Shown in pieces: positions 29,087-37,712 of a stretch of DNA of 64,000 nt. Under the pieces are notes generated by a model. The model was given only the letters and a program-made list of their open reading frames with translations. It was not told the origin of the DNA and made no database searches. The position numbers were made by a program, and so were the translations under genes. The stretch is from a virus. The stretch lies in the IMG/VR virus record IMGVR_UViG_3300046665_000306, positions 1 to 64,000 of that record. One strand, given 5' to 3'. Each line of letters begins with the position of its first letter. Within the stretch, counting starts at the first letter, position 1.

Positions 29087-29405
29087 AAAGGTTGGAAATT
29101 ATAAAATTCCGTTTGATGAAATTGGGAATCAGTTACACTATCCCGGTTGGCATTGGTTTGACGGCAAGCGTTTCGAATGTGAGATGCGTGATAATCACGC
29201 CTTTGAAGATACAATAATCTTTGATTCTATGGAGCGTGGTCGGAGCGCTGCATATTTCTATTTTAAGCGATCCACAGGTGAAAGACTTGTTGTCTTCATG
29301 AAAGATTTATGCGATATGATGCCTCACGTTGTCAATGGCACAGTGACTGGCACGTTCACTTTCGTTAAGCGTGGTGCTAATTTTGGCACGGCATTAATCA
29401 GTTAA
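29079..29405 (+). CDS. Hypothetical protein
   Basis: A 108-residue alpha/beta protein (KKVGNYKIPFDEIGNQLHYP, then GRSAAYFYFKRSTGERL). ATG at 29079 within the previous gene's end (8-base overlap). The strand order suggests an SH3- or OB-like barrel. Function unknown. Confidence 0.7.
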   Translation: MAKKVGNYKIPFDEIGNQLHYPGWHWFDGKRFECEMRDNHAFEDTIIFDSMERGRSAAYFYFKRSTGERLVVFMKDLCDMMPHVVNGTVTGTFTFVKRGANFGTALIS

Positions 29406-29412
29406 AAGTTAA

Positions 29413-29487
29413 GGCTCCTTAGCTCAGTGGAAGAGCAGCGGTCTTCTAAACCGCAGGTCGCTGGTTTGAATCCAGCAGGAGTCGCCA
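29413..29487 (+). tRNA. tRNA-Arg (TCT)
   Basis: A 75-base cloverleaf with CCA. Acceptor GGCTCCT, anticodon stem GCGGT/ACCGC with loop CTTCTAA, T-arm CTGGTTTGAATCCAG. Confidence 0.93.
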
Positions 29488-29492
29488 AATTC

Positions 29493-29569
29493 AGCCGTGT
29501 AGCTTAGCGGTCCAAAGCCGTCGGCTCATAACCGATTGATCCTGTGTTCGAATCACAGCATGGCTACCA
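29493..29569 (+). tRNA. tRNA-Met (CAT)
   Basis: A 77-base cloverleaf with CCA. Acceptor AGCCGTG with CATGGCT, loop CTCATAA with anticodon CAT, T-arm CTGTGTTCGAATCACAG. The A1-U72 pair and elongator-type body fit Met, but Ile-CAT (lysidine-modified) cannot be excluded. Confidence 0.88.
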
Positions 29570-29586
29570 AATTCAAAGGAGATGTA

Positions 29587-29787
29587 ATGATTAAGATGTT
29601 GAAAGATATTTACCATTGCGCTATCATTGGTAAGTGGAATGGAAATCTTATTGATTGTGAGAGTGGGAAAATCCATGAAACGGTTAGGAATTCCATTAGC
29701 ACTCTAGCAACTATTGTCTGTGCTCCTAACGCTTCTAAAGAACATAAGCAGTGGGCCAAAGATAAGATCGAGGAGCTTCTGTCATGA
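29587..29787 (+). CDS. Small hypothetical protein
   Basis: A 66-residue protein (IKMLKDIYHCAIIGKWNGNL, helical end KEHKQWAKDKIEELL). AAAGGAGATGTA precedes the ATG; 17 bases after tRNA-Met. Function unknown. Confidence 0.7.
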   Translation: MIKMLKDIYHCAIIGKWNGNLIDCESGKIHETVRNSISTLATIVCAPNASKEHKQWAKDKIEELLS

Positions 29788-29999
29788 ATTTATTCACGAA
29801 TACACAGGTTGCTGAAATTATCGGTTGGGACGATGCAGATATGGAACTGGATGATTCTTTTACACGTATTGCTGTGGGAGATTCAGCTGGGAATTTCCTC
29901 TTGTCTAATGCTGATGAGATTCAAGTCTGCGCCGGTACGTGGGTCAGATTGAATGCTGATTTGTGGTACTTTCAAAATGATCCTGAGTGGGATGCATGA
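29784..29999 (+). CDS. Acidic hypothetical protein
   Basis: A 71-residue acidic protein (TQVAEIIGWDDADMELDDSF). Overlaps both neighbours (ATGA type). Function unknown. Confidence 0.7.
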   Translation: MNLFTNTQVAEIIGWDDADMELDDSFTRIAVGDSAGNFLLSNADEIQVCAGTWVRLNADLWYFQNDPEWDA

Positions 30000-30193
30000 G
30001 TAAATCTTGCTATAGTTGTCGGCATTGGTATCCGGTTGTCGGGTACGCCCTTGGTCATTGTGAGAAGTCAGGCCTGAAGCTCTGGATCGATAATGATTAT
30101 AAAATGCTTCGCCGCGAGGCTTGTTCAAGATCGAATGAGACATGCGAAGAATTTGTTAAATCGACGCGAAAAAGGTTTGACACGGATTATTAA
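29996..30193 (+). CDS. Small zinc-binding-type protein
   Basis: A 65-residue protein. CYSCRHW with GHC and two later Cys (REACSRS, ETCEEF) gives five Cys in a zinc-ribbon-like arrangement; CxxCRxWxP...GxC is a known small phage/bacterial motif. Start at 29996 overlaps the previous stop (ATGA). Role unknown. Confidence 0.72.
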   Translation: MSKSCYSCRHWYPVVGYALGHCEKSGLKLWIDNDYKMLRREACSRSNETCEEFVKSTRKRFDTDY

Positions 30194-30237
30194 TTCGTTT
30201 ATCTAGGTCAGCATTGTAATAAAAGGAGATAGATTAC

Positions 30238-32238
30238 ATGACAACAGATTTCAGACCATTCGCAAAGGCTATTCGTGCCAATTTCGATGAGCTTTCGAAG
30301 CGTGAGCTTTACACCGTCAATATTTCAGGTGACGAACTGTGGGATTTTTATCTCGATTCATTTCCGGCTGGTACGAACGAAATGTTTCGCCAGCGCCGCG
30401 AGTATGACTGCTCGTGCTGCAAAAATTTCATGCGCAACGTGGCTAACGTTGTTGCTATCGTTGACAATCAGCTTGTCTCGGTTTGGGACATTGCTGATGC
30501 GGGTCATCCGTTCAACGTGGTATGCGAAGCTCTTTCTGAGAAGGTTAAGAGCCTCGGTGTTTCTAACGTTTTCCGCACCAAGGAGAATTCTTTTGGTGCC
30601 GAAATGACGCGGGAATTTGGTGACGGAACAAACATCAACTGGAACCATTTCAACACTAAGATTGCTTCCAAGCATATCTGCGCCGAAGTGGCAACGATCA
30701 AGGGCAAGAAGGCTACGGCGGCTCAGGTCTTCCGTCGCGCTCTGGAAGAGCTTGATAATCGTGCCGTGACAACGGTGCAGGAATTGATCAAGGATGATCT
30801 GCTGTATCGAGGAATGGAGCACAAGGCGGCTGTGGATGCATTCGCTAAGGTTCAGCGTGAGTACAACAAGCTCAATTCTGATGAGGCGCGCAGCATCTTC
30901 ATTTGGGCTAATATCGATAGCTTTGTTGCTGGTTTCCGCAACACGGTAATCGGAACATTGGTGCAGGACTTGACCGAAGGCAAGGATTTGGAAAAGGCTG
31001 TTAGCTCTTTCGAGACAAAGATGGCGGGTGACAATTACAAGCGATCCAAGACTCTCATCACGCCAAGCATGATTAAGGACGCGATGAAGACAATCGAGGC
31101 TCTTAACCTTGAAACGGCCTTGGAACGTCGATTTGCTCGAATTGGTGACGTTACTGTAAATAATGTTCTTTGGGTCGATAACTCTGTCAAGGGAAAGATG
31201 AAGGGTGGTATCGAATCGCTTCTCATGGAAGCTGCTGTGACAAAGGCTCCGAACGTTGATAGGGCTGAGAACATCGGTATCGAAGCATTTATGGCTGACG
31301 TGGTGCCGAAGGCAAAGTCGATTGAAGCTCTGGTCAAGAATGCTTTTGCCGGTAATTTCATGAGCCTTACCGCTCCGGTTCACGATGATGTGGAGCAGCT
31401 TTTCAAGTGGAATAACAACTTCGGTTGGAGCTATGACGGCGATATTGCTGACTCTGATATCAAGATGCGGGTATCTAAGGCTGGTGGTAACGTCACTAAC
31501 GCTGTGCTTCGTATCAGCTTGGCTTGGTTCAACTTTGACGATCTGGATATCCATGTCTTTGAGCCTAGTGGAAGACAGATTTCTTTCCGTAACAAGGATG
31601 GAAAACTTGACGTTGATATGAATGCTGGAGGCTCTAATACGCGCCAGCCGGTTGAGAACGTTAGCTACACAAAAGCTAATATTCAAAATGGTGTTTACAC
31701 TGTCAAGATCAATCAGTTTCGTGTTCGCGAAGACAAAGATTTTGGTTTTGATCTTGAAGTTGAAAACAATGGTTCGATCCATAATTTCAACTATACCAAG
31801 CGTGTCACTGGTACGGTTAATGCGTTGAGGATCACGGTCAAGGATGGCGTTGTCGTAAATATTGAGGCTGGTGCTGGTATTACTGGTGGTATGACGCCGC
31901 AGGAAAAGTGGGGTGTTAAGACTGAAACTTTGGTGCCTGTCGATACTATCATTCTCAGCCCTAACTATTGGGATGATAATGCAACAGGTAACAAGCATTG
32001 GTTCTTTATTCTGAAGAACTGCTTGAATCCTGAACCGACTCGTGGTATTTATAATGAATTCCTACGGTCAGGTCTGGAACAACATCGGAAGGTGTTCGAA
32101 GTGCTCGGATCAAAGACCAAGTGCGAATCATCTGATGATCAGCTGAGTGGTATTGGTTTCAGTTCCACGAAGCGCGCCGAACTGCCTGTACTGGTCAAGG
32201 CTTCTACGGGTCAGAAACTTTACAACATTAACTTTTAA
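30238..32238 (+). CDS. Large conserved phage protein with YfaP-like C-terminal domain
   Basis: A 666-residue protein. The N-terminal 350 residues are mixed alpha/beta with a conserved YDCSCCKNFMRNVANVVAI segment. About residues 405-505 (WFNFDDLDIHVFEPSGRQI, DVDMNAGG, GVYTVKINQF) form a beta-sandwich like the YfaP/DUF2135 domain, where an Asp-x-D-x-H strand binds a metal. The family occurs in large phages next to a small helical partner, as here (32282-32689). Role unknown; a high-expression accessory or virion protein is possible. AAAGGAGATAGATTAC leader. Confidence 0.8.
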   Translation: MTTDFRPFAKAIRANFDELSKRELYTVNISGDELWDFYLDSFPAGTNEMFRQRREYDCSCCKNFMRNVANVVAIVDNQLVSVWDIADAGHPFNVVCEALSEKVKSLGVSNVFRTKENSFGAEMTREFGDGTNINWNHFNTKIASKHICAEVATIKGKKATAAQVFRRALEELDNRAVTTVQELIKDDLLYRGMEHKAAVDAFAKVQREYNKLNSDEARSIFIWANIDSFVAGFRNTVIGTLVQDLTEGKDLEKAVSSFETKMAGDNYKRSKTLITPSMIKDAMKTIEALNLETALERRFARIGDVTVNNVLWVDNSVKGKMKGGIESLLMEAAVTKAPNVDRAENIGIEAFMADVVPKAKSIEALVKNAFAGNFMSLTAPVHDDVEQLFKWNNNFGWSYDGDIADSDIKMRVSKAGGNVTNAVLRISLAWFNFDDLDIHVFEPSGRQISFRNKDGKLDVDMNAGGSNTRQPVENVSYTKANIQNGVYTVKINQFRVREDKDFGFDLEVENNGSIHNFNYTKRVTGTVNALRITVKDGVVVNIEAGAGITGGMTPQEKWGVKTETLVPVDTIILSPNYWDDNATGNKHWFFILKNCLNPEPTRGIYNEFLRSGLEQHRKVFEVLGSKTKCESSDDQLSGIGFSSTKRAELPVLVKASTGQKLYNINF

Positions 32239-32281
32239 CACTCGTTCTCAACTAAGATTGAAATCACAAAGGAGAAAATAT

Positions 32282-32689
32282 ATGACTGACATTAACATTT
32301 TTGAATTCGCTACACGTGAAAAGCTTCGTTTCGACTCTTCCGTTGGTTCGCTCACGGTGGAGCAGCTTTGGGACTTGCCGCTGACTTCGATCGGTTCTAA
32401 GGCTAATCTGAATGCCGTTGGTATTCAGTTCGTCAAGGCTCTGAAGTCTGTCAATGAAGACTCTCTGGTCAATCCGGCTCCGACTGGTGCACAGAAGGTG
32501 TTCCAGATTCAGCTTGATATCGTGAAGCACATCATTGCTGTGAAGCAGGAAGAAGAGGCGGCAAAGAAGGAAGCTGCTGAGAAGAAGGTCCGGAAGGCTA
32601 AGTTGCAGGAAGCCTTGGCTCGTAAGGAAGATTCTGCGCTGGAAGAAATGACTCCGGCTGAACTTAAGAAGATGATCGCAGAGCTTTGA
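32282..32689 (+). CDS. Partner of the 666-residue protein, helical
   Basis: A 135-residue protein. An alpha/beta first part (FEFATREKLRFDSSVGSLTV, WDLPLTS) is followed by a long charged helix (KQEEEAAKKEAAEKKVRKAK) and a MTPAELKKMI end. Its position right behind the YfaP-like gene is a conserved pairing. AAAGGAGAAAATAT before the ATG. Probably interacts with that protein (inference). Confidence 0.8.
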   Translation: MTDINIFEFATREKLRFDSSVGSLTVEQLWDLPLTSIGSKANLNAVGIQFVKALKSVNEDSLVNPAPTGAQKVFQIQLDIVKHIIAVKQEEEAAKKEAAEKKVRKAKLQEALARKEDSALEEMTPAELKKMIAEL

Positions 32690-33021
32690 TTACCAGTTCA
32701 GAGATAGCGGTTTACATGGTTTCCGGGGGCGCTGTAGCCCTCGGATTTCTTGCATGTGTGTGGCAAAGGTTTTGGCCAGAAAGGATTAACATGGCAGAAG
32801 AAAGTCGATACTACTGCTACGAAGTTCGGATAAGCGTGCAGTCACCGGATGATAAATTAGAACGCTTAATTCTGACGTTCTTGGTAGACGATTTCCAAGA
32901 GATTGAGGCTTTGGAAGAGCAGTCACAGAAATCCCAAGCGAAATTCTTAGTGGAGGGATATACGCTGAAGGCTATTCGCACCTCAGATGATATTCTTGCT
33001 TTGGTAGGCGAACTACATTGA
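32686..33021 (+). CDS. Membrane-anchored hypothetical protein
   Basis: An 111-residue frame starting with TTG that overlaps the previous stop (TTGA), with a transmembrane segment (VSGGAVALGFLACVW) then a soluble domain (RYYCYEVRISVQSPDDKLE). An alternative is the ATG at 32791 (AAAGGATTAAC upstream), giving 76 residues without the anchor. The clean hydrophobic span and the same TTGA junctions elsewhere in the window favour the long form, but both may be made. Confidence 0.62.
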   Translation: MITSSEIAVYMVSGGAVALGFLACVWQRFWPERINMAEESRYYCYEVRISVQSPDDKLERLILTFLVDDFQEIEALEEQSQKSQAKFLVEGYTLKAIRTSDDILALVGELH

Positions 33022-33026
33022 ATAAC

Positions 33027-33063
33027 AAAAAGGCCTTCAGGATTTGGTTTCTGAAGGCCTTTT
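33027..33063. terminator. Bidirectional rho-independent terminator
   Basis: AAAAAGGCCTTCAG (33027-33040) and CTGAAGGCCTTTTC (33051-33063) form a 12-pair stem with A/T tails on both sides, between the convergent plus-strand block and the terminase operon. Confidence 0.9.
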
Positions 33064-33141
33064 CTATTATAGTTCTTTTTAGATTTTAGGATTTTAATCC
33101 TAAATTGTGGTTGCTCTAACTCGCGCGCCATAGGGCTTCGC

Positions 33142-34818
33142 TTAGCTGGTAGCTCTTTCTGCTTGGGCTTGCTCATCTTTCATCCTCTTCTCTCTTATCT
33201 TTCTCTTCTCTTCCATTTCCTTTTCGATGGCACGTTCTACCATACCTTGTTTGACTTCGCTAGAGGGTGAAGAGCCAGAACCATGAAGTTTTTTAGTTCC
33301 AACTTTTCTGGTTCGGCCTCTGGCCCACTCTAAATATTGACTGGTACTATCGACCATGTCGTCATTCTTGCCATATGGAAACGCCATTAGTTCGCGTTCA
33401 TACTCGGCCAGCCACGTAGCTGATTCGGGGAGATAAACCAAGCCAGCTTCGAAGGATGGAGCGACGGCATCGAACCTGAATTCTTTAGAGTTATTGTTTG
33501 TGCTAATTGGGATGATCGGGATGTTAGTTTTACCGGCTCTGGTTTGCACGTACTGAGTGCCCGAACCTTTATCTTCGATCAGAATGCACGAAACGTTCCA
33601 ACGTTCCGCAGTCTCATCAATGAGTTTGCACATCTCGGGGAATTCAACTTTTGCTCTAACACAATCTAAGAGATAATGCAAGCCAAATTCTGTTTCCATC
33701 CAAACAGTGAGTGCGGTAAAGTCGTGACGTTCTTGAGCCTTCTGCGCCGTATCGACTGAGAGAGTGATGCGTCGAATTTTGATTTCAGGGTTTTTCCTTA
33801 CATCGCCTTTATAACGTTGGAACCAATCTGATTTAAGTAGAACGCCTTCAGCGTCAACCGGGACGCCTTGCATCATAGAGCCCCACATTGCTCCTGTGAG
33901 TGTGGCGCGCTTATTTAGGTAATCCTGATGGTAAAAGTCCCACAACGGCATGTCAGGCTCTGTGCGGCCCATAGGATCGTCTTCATCACCAAGCTCGGAT
34001 AAAGCTTTTAGATTGATAATCTCGTAAGGGATAATGCTTCCCTTTTTACCTTCAACTTCTAGCCTGCCAATCATGTCGTCAGAGTTATAACGAGTGTTGA
34101 CGAGAACAATAGGAGCGCGGGGCAAGAGTCGGGTCTGGAAGTCAGATAGGAACCACGAATAAGCGTCGTCTCTGACTTTAGGATTTTGAGCTTCTAAGTA
34201 ACTTGCATAAAGGTCATCGATGCAACCCATGTTGGCGCGGATACCCATGATACCAGCGCCGACGCCTTTAGCGACATATTCGGATTTATTGGTCAGAGCC
34301 CAACGATCACCGGCTCTCATGTCGGCTTGGAGCGCTACGTCGCCAAACACGTCTTTGAAAGCATCACTGTTGACATAGGCTTTAGTTTTCTTGCCTAGTT
34401 CATTCGTGGCGAACGCAGCGGCATAGCTAGCCTGAAGCCATTTAGTCTTTCTACGACCCATGCACCAAACGGCAAAGCGGCGGGAAGAGTATTCACTCTT
34501 TCCACCACCGGCAGGAACGCTAAGTGCTAATCGAGGGATGTTCCCGTTCTCAACATTTTCCAGCTTTTCGCAGATGAAATGATGGTGAGGAGCGGGTGGC
34601 TCATCCATGTTCAAGTATTCAGCAAAACATGAATAACTACTAAACGCTGCGCCGCGAAGCTTTTCTTTGTATTCGTCTTCGTAATGCTCAAGAACTTGTT
34701 GTACACCTTGAAGCTGATTTTCAGGAACTGCTGTCTTCGTCAGGTTCACTATTGCTGATGACAAGTGTGTCGGAATCGGGGATTTCAATCGCAAATGGTC
34801 TTGGAGAGCTTCTTCCAT
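33142..34818 (-). CDS. Terminase large subunit (DNA packaging motor)
   Basis: A 558-residue ATPase-nuclease that drives genome packaging at the portal. Walker A PAGGGKSEY at residues 102-110, Walker B CIDD at 199-202 followed by the coupling segment, LVNTR motif near 239-243. The RNase H-like nuclease follows: LSVDTAQK (Asp355), an ILIEDKGSG strand (Glu415/Asp416) and DDMVDSTSQYLEWA near the end. I place the start at 34818 (MEEALQDHL), overlapping the small-subunit gene by 98 bases; a later start is possible. Residue order fits the headful or cos family equally. Confidence 0.93.
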   Translation of the reverse strand: MEEALQDHLRLKSPIPTHLSSAIVNLTKTAVPENQLQGVQQVLEHYEDEYKEKLRGAAFSSYSCFAEYLNMDEPPAPHHHFICEKLENVENGNIPRLALSVPAGGGKSEYSSRRFAVWCMGRRKTKWLQASYAAAFATNELGKKTKAYVNSDAFKDVFGDVALQADMRAGDRWALTNKSEYVAKGVGAGIMGIRANMGCIDDLYASYLEAQNPKVRDDAYSWFLSDFQTRLLPRAPIVLVNTRYNSDDMIGRLEVEGKKGSIIPYEIINLKALSELGDEDDPMGRTEPDMPLWDFYHQDYLNKRATLTGAMWGSMMQGVPVDAEGVLLKSDWFQRYKGDVRKNPEIKIRRITLSVDTAQKAQERHDFTALTVWMETEFGLHYLLDCVRAKVEFPEMCKLIDETAERWNVSCILIEDKGSGTQYVQTRAGKTNIPIIPISTNNNSKEFRFDAVAPSFEAGLVYLPESATWLAEYERELMAFPYGKNDDMVDSTSQYLEWARGRTRKVGTKKLHGSGSSPSSEVKQGMVERAIEKEMEEKRKIREKRMKDEQAQAERATS

Positions 34819-35299
34819 CGTGCGAAGATTCTTTATTGATGACCTGTATATTAATCTGTCGTTCCAACTGAGGTAGTTTGTCATTTGATGGTAGCATCTT
34901 ATTGTTGTTATTATTATGTGCTGGTTCACGACCTACGCGGTTAAGCTCTGCCATGTCTCTGAGAATGATTGCTCCATTCTTCAGATCGTCAATCTCGATA
35001 GCCTTGTTCAAAAGTCTGACGTATTCTTTATTGATCCAGTCCAGATCAATTTCTTCGTGGTCTGTTTTACGCAGCGGGAGAGGAGGTGCGACGGATAGCA
35101 TTTCTTTTTCCGCAGTTTTCATTTTTAATTCTTGAATTCTTGCCGCGACTTCGGGAGTGCTGGCAAGCTTCGAAGCATTAGCAGCAGCTGTGGTGTTCTT
35201 GCAAGTAAAACCTGCTTCTTTGTAAGCCGCGATTTGAGTATAACCATTCACCAAGTAGTTAGCGAACTTTTCTCTTTTGTCGGATGAAAGTCTAGCCAT
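34721..35299 (-). CDS. Terminase small subunit
   Basis: A 192-residue protein. The N-terminal helix-turn-helix (KREKFANYLVNGYTQIAAY, then TAAANASKLASTPEVAARI) is the DNA-recognition domain of Terminase_2-type small subunits. A helical oligomerisation segment follows; the last 60 residues are polar (an Asn run, a Ser/Pro-rich and DEDSSS tail). Its 3' end overlaps the large-subunit gene, a typical arrangement. Confidence 0.88.
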   Translation of the reverse strand: MARLSSDKREKFANYLVNGYTQIAAYKEAGFTCKNTTAAANASKLASTPEVAARIQELKMKTAEKEMLSVAPPLPLRKTDHEEIDLDWINKEYVRLLNKAIEIDDLKNGAIILRDMAELNRVGREPAHNNNNNKMLPSNDKLPQLERQINIQVINKESSHDGRSSPRPFAIEIPDSDTLVISNSEPDEDSSS

Positions 35300-35561
35300 G
35301 TTTGAGATACTTAATCAAATCGTTTGCTACTAGGTAATTGCTGTAAGCGTTCACGCAATCAAGTATAGCGCGATATAGTTCAACTACTTTGAAGGTTTGG
35401 TCATCCATATTTTTACTTAGTTCTGGATGCATTACGTGAAAACTGAGTAGTTCTTGATATGCCTCGTCATGCATACGACAAGCTTCTGCCGCGTCATGTA
35501 CCATATCTTTTAGTTTGGTATGGTGTTCCCTAGGAAATACGGTTAGATCATAGATGTACAT
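35292..35561 (-). CDS. Hypothetical helical protein
   Basis: An 89-residue helical His-rich protein (HHTKLKDMVHDAAEACRMHD). Overlaps the terminase small subunit by 8 bases and the RuvC-like gene by one, so it is coupled in the packaging operon. Function unknown. Confidence 0.72.
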   Translation of the reverse strand: MYIYDLTVFPREHHTKLKDMVHDAAEACRMHDEAYQELLSFHVMHPELSKNMDDQTFKVVELYRAILDCVNAYSNYLVANDLIKYLKHG

Positions 35562-36085
35562 TATTCAGATAGCTCGCCAATCAGAGTAAAGGGCTTTTCG
35601 ATCTTGTATCCCATGGCGCACATGCCGTAAAATGCGATGAGCGCAGATTCGGCTCTGCCATCGTCCATTTTCCTTTTCCAAGCCGTCGAGCATTTAGGAA
35701 AATACTGATTAGCTCGATAGCGAGCAGCATCTTTTTCAGCAGGTACTTTGAGTTGTGCTTTCCAGACCGCAGGCCTTACCTGAGAAACAGGAACCTTAAG
35801 TCCGCCGCAGACACCTAGGATCGTGCCAAAGTTTCTACCAAAGGTGAAGCTACTTACGACGCCTTCACCGGGGCGAGCATTTACTTCCTCAATATAAAGA
35901 TGAATGATTCTATCATCATCTAGGATATCACCAATACCGACATGGTCGATAACGGTTTTGGCCTTAGCTCCCGGCTTGATCGTGAACGTAGGCATATCAA
36001 ATAGCTCGATAGTGTGTGCCACTGGATCAAGCTTGGTGAATGCGCCTTTGCTACCGGGGTCAGCGCCAATGATTATTCCTGCCAT
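35561..36085 (-). CDS. RuvC-like Holliday junction resolvase
   Basis: A 174-residue RNase H-fold nuclease. Catalytic acids are visible: Asp9 in IIGADPGSKGAF, Glu66/67 in LYIEEVNA, Asp141/142 and Glu146 in MDDGRAESALIAF. It would cut branched or concatemeric DNA before packaging. Position directly upstream of the terminase genes supports that role. TAAxATG-type coupling with neighbours; the FGRNFGTILGVCGGL segment matches phage RuvC relatives. Confidence 0.87.
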   Translation of the reverse strand: MAGIIIGADPGSKGAFTKLDPVAHTIELFDMPTFTIKPGAKAKTVIDHVGIGDILDDDRIIHLYIEEVNARPGEGVVSSFTFGRNFGTILGVCGGLKVPVSQVRPAVWKAQLKVPAEKDAARYRANQYFPKCSTAWKRKMDDGRAESALIAFYGMCAMGYKIEKPFTLIGELSE

Positions 36086-36774
36086 ATTTCATCTACTTCT
36101 TTTTGGCCTCTGAGTTGAGCCTCAATGGCGTCTTCAATATTTTTTTCATATGAATAATGGTTGAAAGTACCATTTAGTCTAACTTTGACCATGTACAGAT
36201 TACGTGGCTTGTGATAATATACGCCAAGTACAGGTGTCTCTTTAATTTCATCCAAACCTGTGTCGGCAGAAGCTTCTGTCACGTTGGCATATAGATTATA
36301 AAGCCTTAACTGTTCCTTGGCCCACTTCTCAGCCGTGAGATGATGCTTGAACGTAGAGCCGCGATAGAAATATGGGTGATGCCAAACCTTGACTTGGAAC
36401 GTGCCAGCGGTATAAGGCTTGATCAGGTAGTTACCCAATTCCTTTTTGACAGAGGAAAGTAGGACTAGGTTGTCGCGATGCGTGTTGTACAAATCGCCGT
36501 CTACCGCAACAATAGGTTCCTTGGGCCAATCTCCGTGGAGCAAGAGCCAAGCAATGTGAGGTATCTCTACCAGAACTTTCTTGACGTGACAGACATATCG
36601 CCCTGCATAATGCATGTTGACACGTTTCGTTACTTTCCACGTGTCTCGGTAGAGGCGATAAATTCTGCCAGTATCTTCATCGTACTTGAATATTTGCTTC
36701 ACGTACTTTTTGTCTAATCCGGGATACAGATCGAAATACTTATCCATGTCTCGGATGATTTTCTTAGCCGCCAT
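36073..36774 (-). CDS. HNH-like protein with degenerate active site
   Basis: A 233-residue protein. HIAWLLLHGDWPKEPIVAVD followed by GDLYNTHRDNLVLLS aligns with the homing HNH pattern H-x-x-V/W-x-x-x-x-H-G-x-x-P...D/H-x-N/D-G-x-x-x-x-N-x-x-x-N-L. The catalytic His before the DG turn is replaced (AVDGD instead of DHxDG), so it may be inactive. The C-terminal half has two AP2-like strands (VLGVYYHKPRNLYMVKVRL), a DNA-binding module usual in these proteins. Overlaps the RuvC-like gene by 13 bases. Confidence 0.72.
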   Translation of the reverse strand: MAAKKIIRDMDKYFDLYPGLDKKYVKQIFKYDEDTGRIYRLYRDTWKVTKRVNMHYAGRYVCHVKKVLVEIPHIAWLLLHGDWPKEPIVAVDGDLYNTHRDNLVLLSSVKKELGNYLIKPYTAGTFQVKVWHHPYFYRGSTFKHHLTAEKWAKEQLRLYNLYANVTEASADTGLDEIKETPVLGVYYHKPRNLYMVKVRLNGTFNHYSYEKNIEDAIEAQLRGQKEVDEIWQE

Positions 36775-36940
36775 TATTCTTAACTCTTTTATTCTTCTTA
36801 GCCGCTAGATCAGAAATTGATTTTTCTAAAAATTCAACTTTTAGGTAAAGCTCTTCGACGCACTGTTTCAGCGTGAGGAGATTTTTTTGATCCACCCGAA
36901 TTTTATTTTCTAAATTTTCAATTTCTTCTTGGTAGTTCAA
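36764..36940 (-). CDS. Small coiled-coil protein, TTG start (58 residues)
   Basis: A 58-residue frame with heptad Leu/Ile spacing (NYQEEIENLENKIRVDQKN), Lys-rich at the end. The TTG start overlaps the previous stop (TTGA) with AGGA upstream; the stop overlaps the next start. Companion of the two coiled-coil genes before it. Function unknown. Confidence 0.6.
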   Translation of the reverse strand: MNYQEEIENLENKIRVDQKNLLTLKQCVEELYLKVEFLEKSISDLAAKKNKRVKNNGG

Positions 36941-37332
36941 TTGTAGTTCCTGTATCCATTGGTGTAAGGCTCGAAAAGGTCATCGATCTTGTTAAGCAAT
37001 TCGTCGGACCAAAGATCGCTGGATGGCTGTTGTAATGACATGCCTGTCTCAGTTACGATCCATTCAAACTTACTAGATGCGATGGCTTGGTAAACCAAAT
37101 CCATCATACCGTTAATAATTTTATCTCTATCTTCATAATGTAAAAGTTTAGAATATAATTTTTCTTTATCTCTATAATGCTCGTTTAGTAATTTTGCACG
37201 TTCAGTCTTTTGCTGGTCTTCTAGTTCACTAATTCGATTTAATAGTTTCAAGTGTGCATCTTCATATTCTTTAAGATCACTTACTAATTCAATGATTTGC
37301 TTGTTTAAATAGTTTGCTAGTTCCTTGCTCAT
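36937..37332 (-). CDS. Coiled-coil protein
   Basis: A 131-residue protein. Residues 1-75 are a coiled coil (IELVSDLKEYEDAHLKLLNR), then a short globular end. Sits between two other coiled-coil genes, perhaps forming a hetero-oligomer. Function unknown. Confidence 0.75.
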   Translation of the reverse strand: MSKELANYLNKQIIELVSDLKEYEDAHLKLLNRISELEDQQKTERAKLLNEHYRDKEKLYSKLLHYEDRDKIINGMMDLVYQAIASSKFEWIVTETGMSLQQPSSDLWSDELLNKIDDLFEPYTNGYRNYN

Positions 37333-37335
37333 TAC

Positions 37336-37578
37336 TTATACTTTCATTATTTCGAACATATCGCGATGATATCGATCTAAAATATTGTCTTGTTTACTAA
37401 TTTCTTCTTTTAGTTCTCTAATTCTAAGTTGATCTATTTCAATACTTGCATGCATACTATTTACTTGGTGACGTAGTTCAACGTTCTCAATTACTAAGTC
37501 TCTAACTTTCTCGCGTAAAGTTTCTAATTCTAATTCTAAATTACTATTTCCAACTTTATCGTTCATACTTTGTTCCAT
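37336..37578 (-). CDS. Coiled-coil protein
   Basis: A coiled-coil protein of about 80 residues (LELETLREKVRDLVIENVEL). Start uncertain: Met codons at 37578 and 37566 are both possible, neither with a strong ribosome site. Three bases before the 131-residue gene. Function unknown. Confidence 0.68.
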   Translation of the reverse strand: MEQSMNDKVGNSNLELELETLREKVRDLVIENVELRHQVNSMHASIEIDQLRIRELKEEISKQDNILDRYHRDMFEIMKV

Positions 37579-37642
37579 CACACCGACTGTTCGGGACCGC
37601 CGCATCACTTAGATGGACGAGATTTTTAAGTGCATACTTCAT
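37556..37642 (-). CDS. Possible leader peptide (28 residues)
   Basis: The first ATG after the strong promoter at 37655 opens a 28-codon frame (KYALKNLVHLSDAAVPNSR) that ends inside the start region of the coiled-coil gene. No ribosome site, so this is tentative; coupling or attenuation is conceivable. Confidence 0.3.
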   Translation of the reverse strand: MKYALKNLVHLSDAAVPNSRCDGTKYER

Positions 37643-37654
37643 AATTTAAAGACC

Positions 37655-37683
37655 ATAATAACACAGCTTTTTTCATTTGTCAA
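37655..37683 (-). promoter_or_regulatory. Near-consensus promoter of the packaging operon
   Basis: TTGACA (37678-37683), 17 bases, TATTAT (37655-37660). It would read the coiled-coil, HNH-like, RuvC-like and terminase genes. Confidence 0.75.
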
Positions 37684-37712
37684 GCTTTTTGTTTTGCTGA
37701 TCCAAAAGATAA

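Noticed and set aside
30358-31998. 546-residue antisense frame
   Set aside because: It lies fully opposite the 666-residue gene, which has a strong ribosome site, a recognisable domain and a conserved partner. The antisense frame is a codon-usage shadow.
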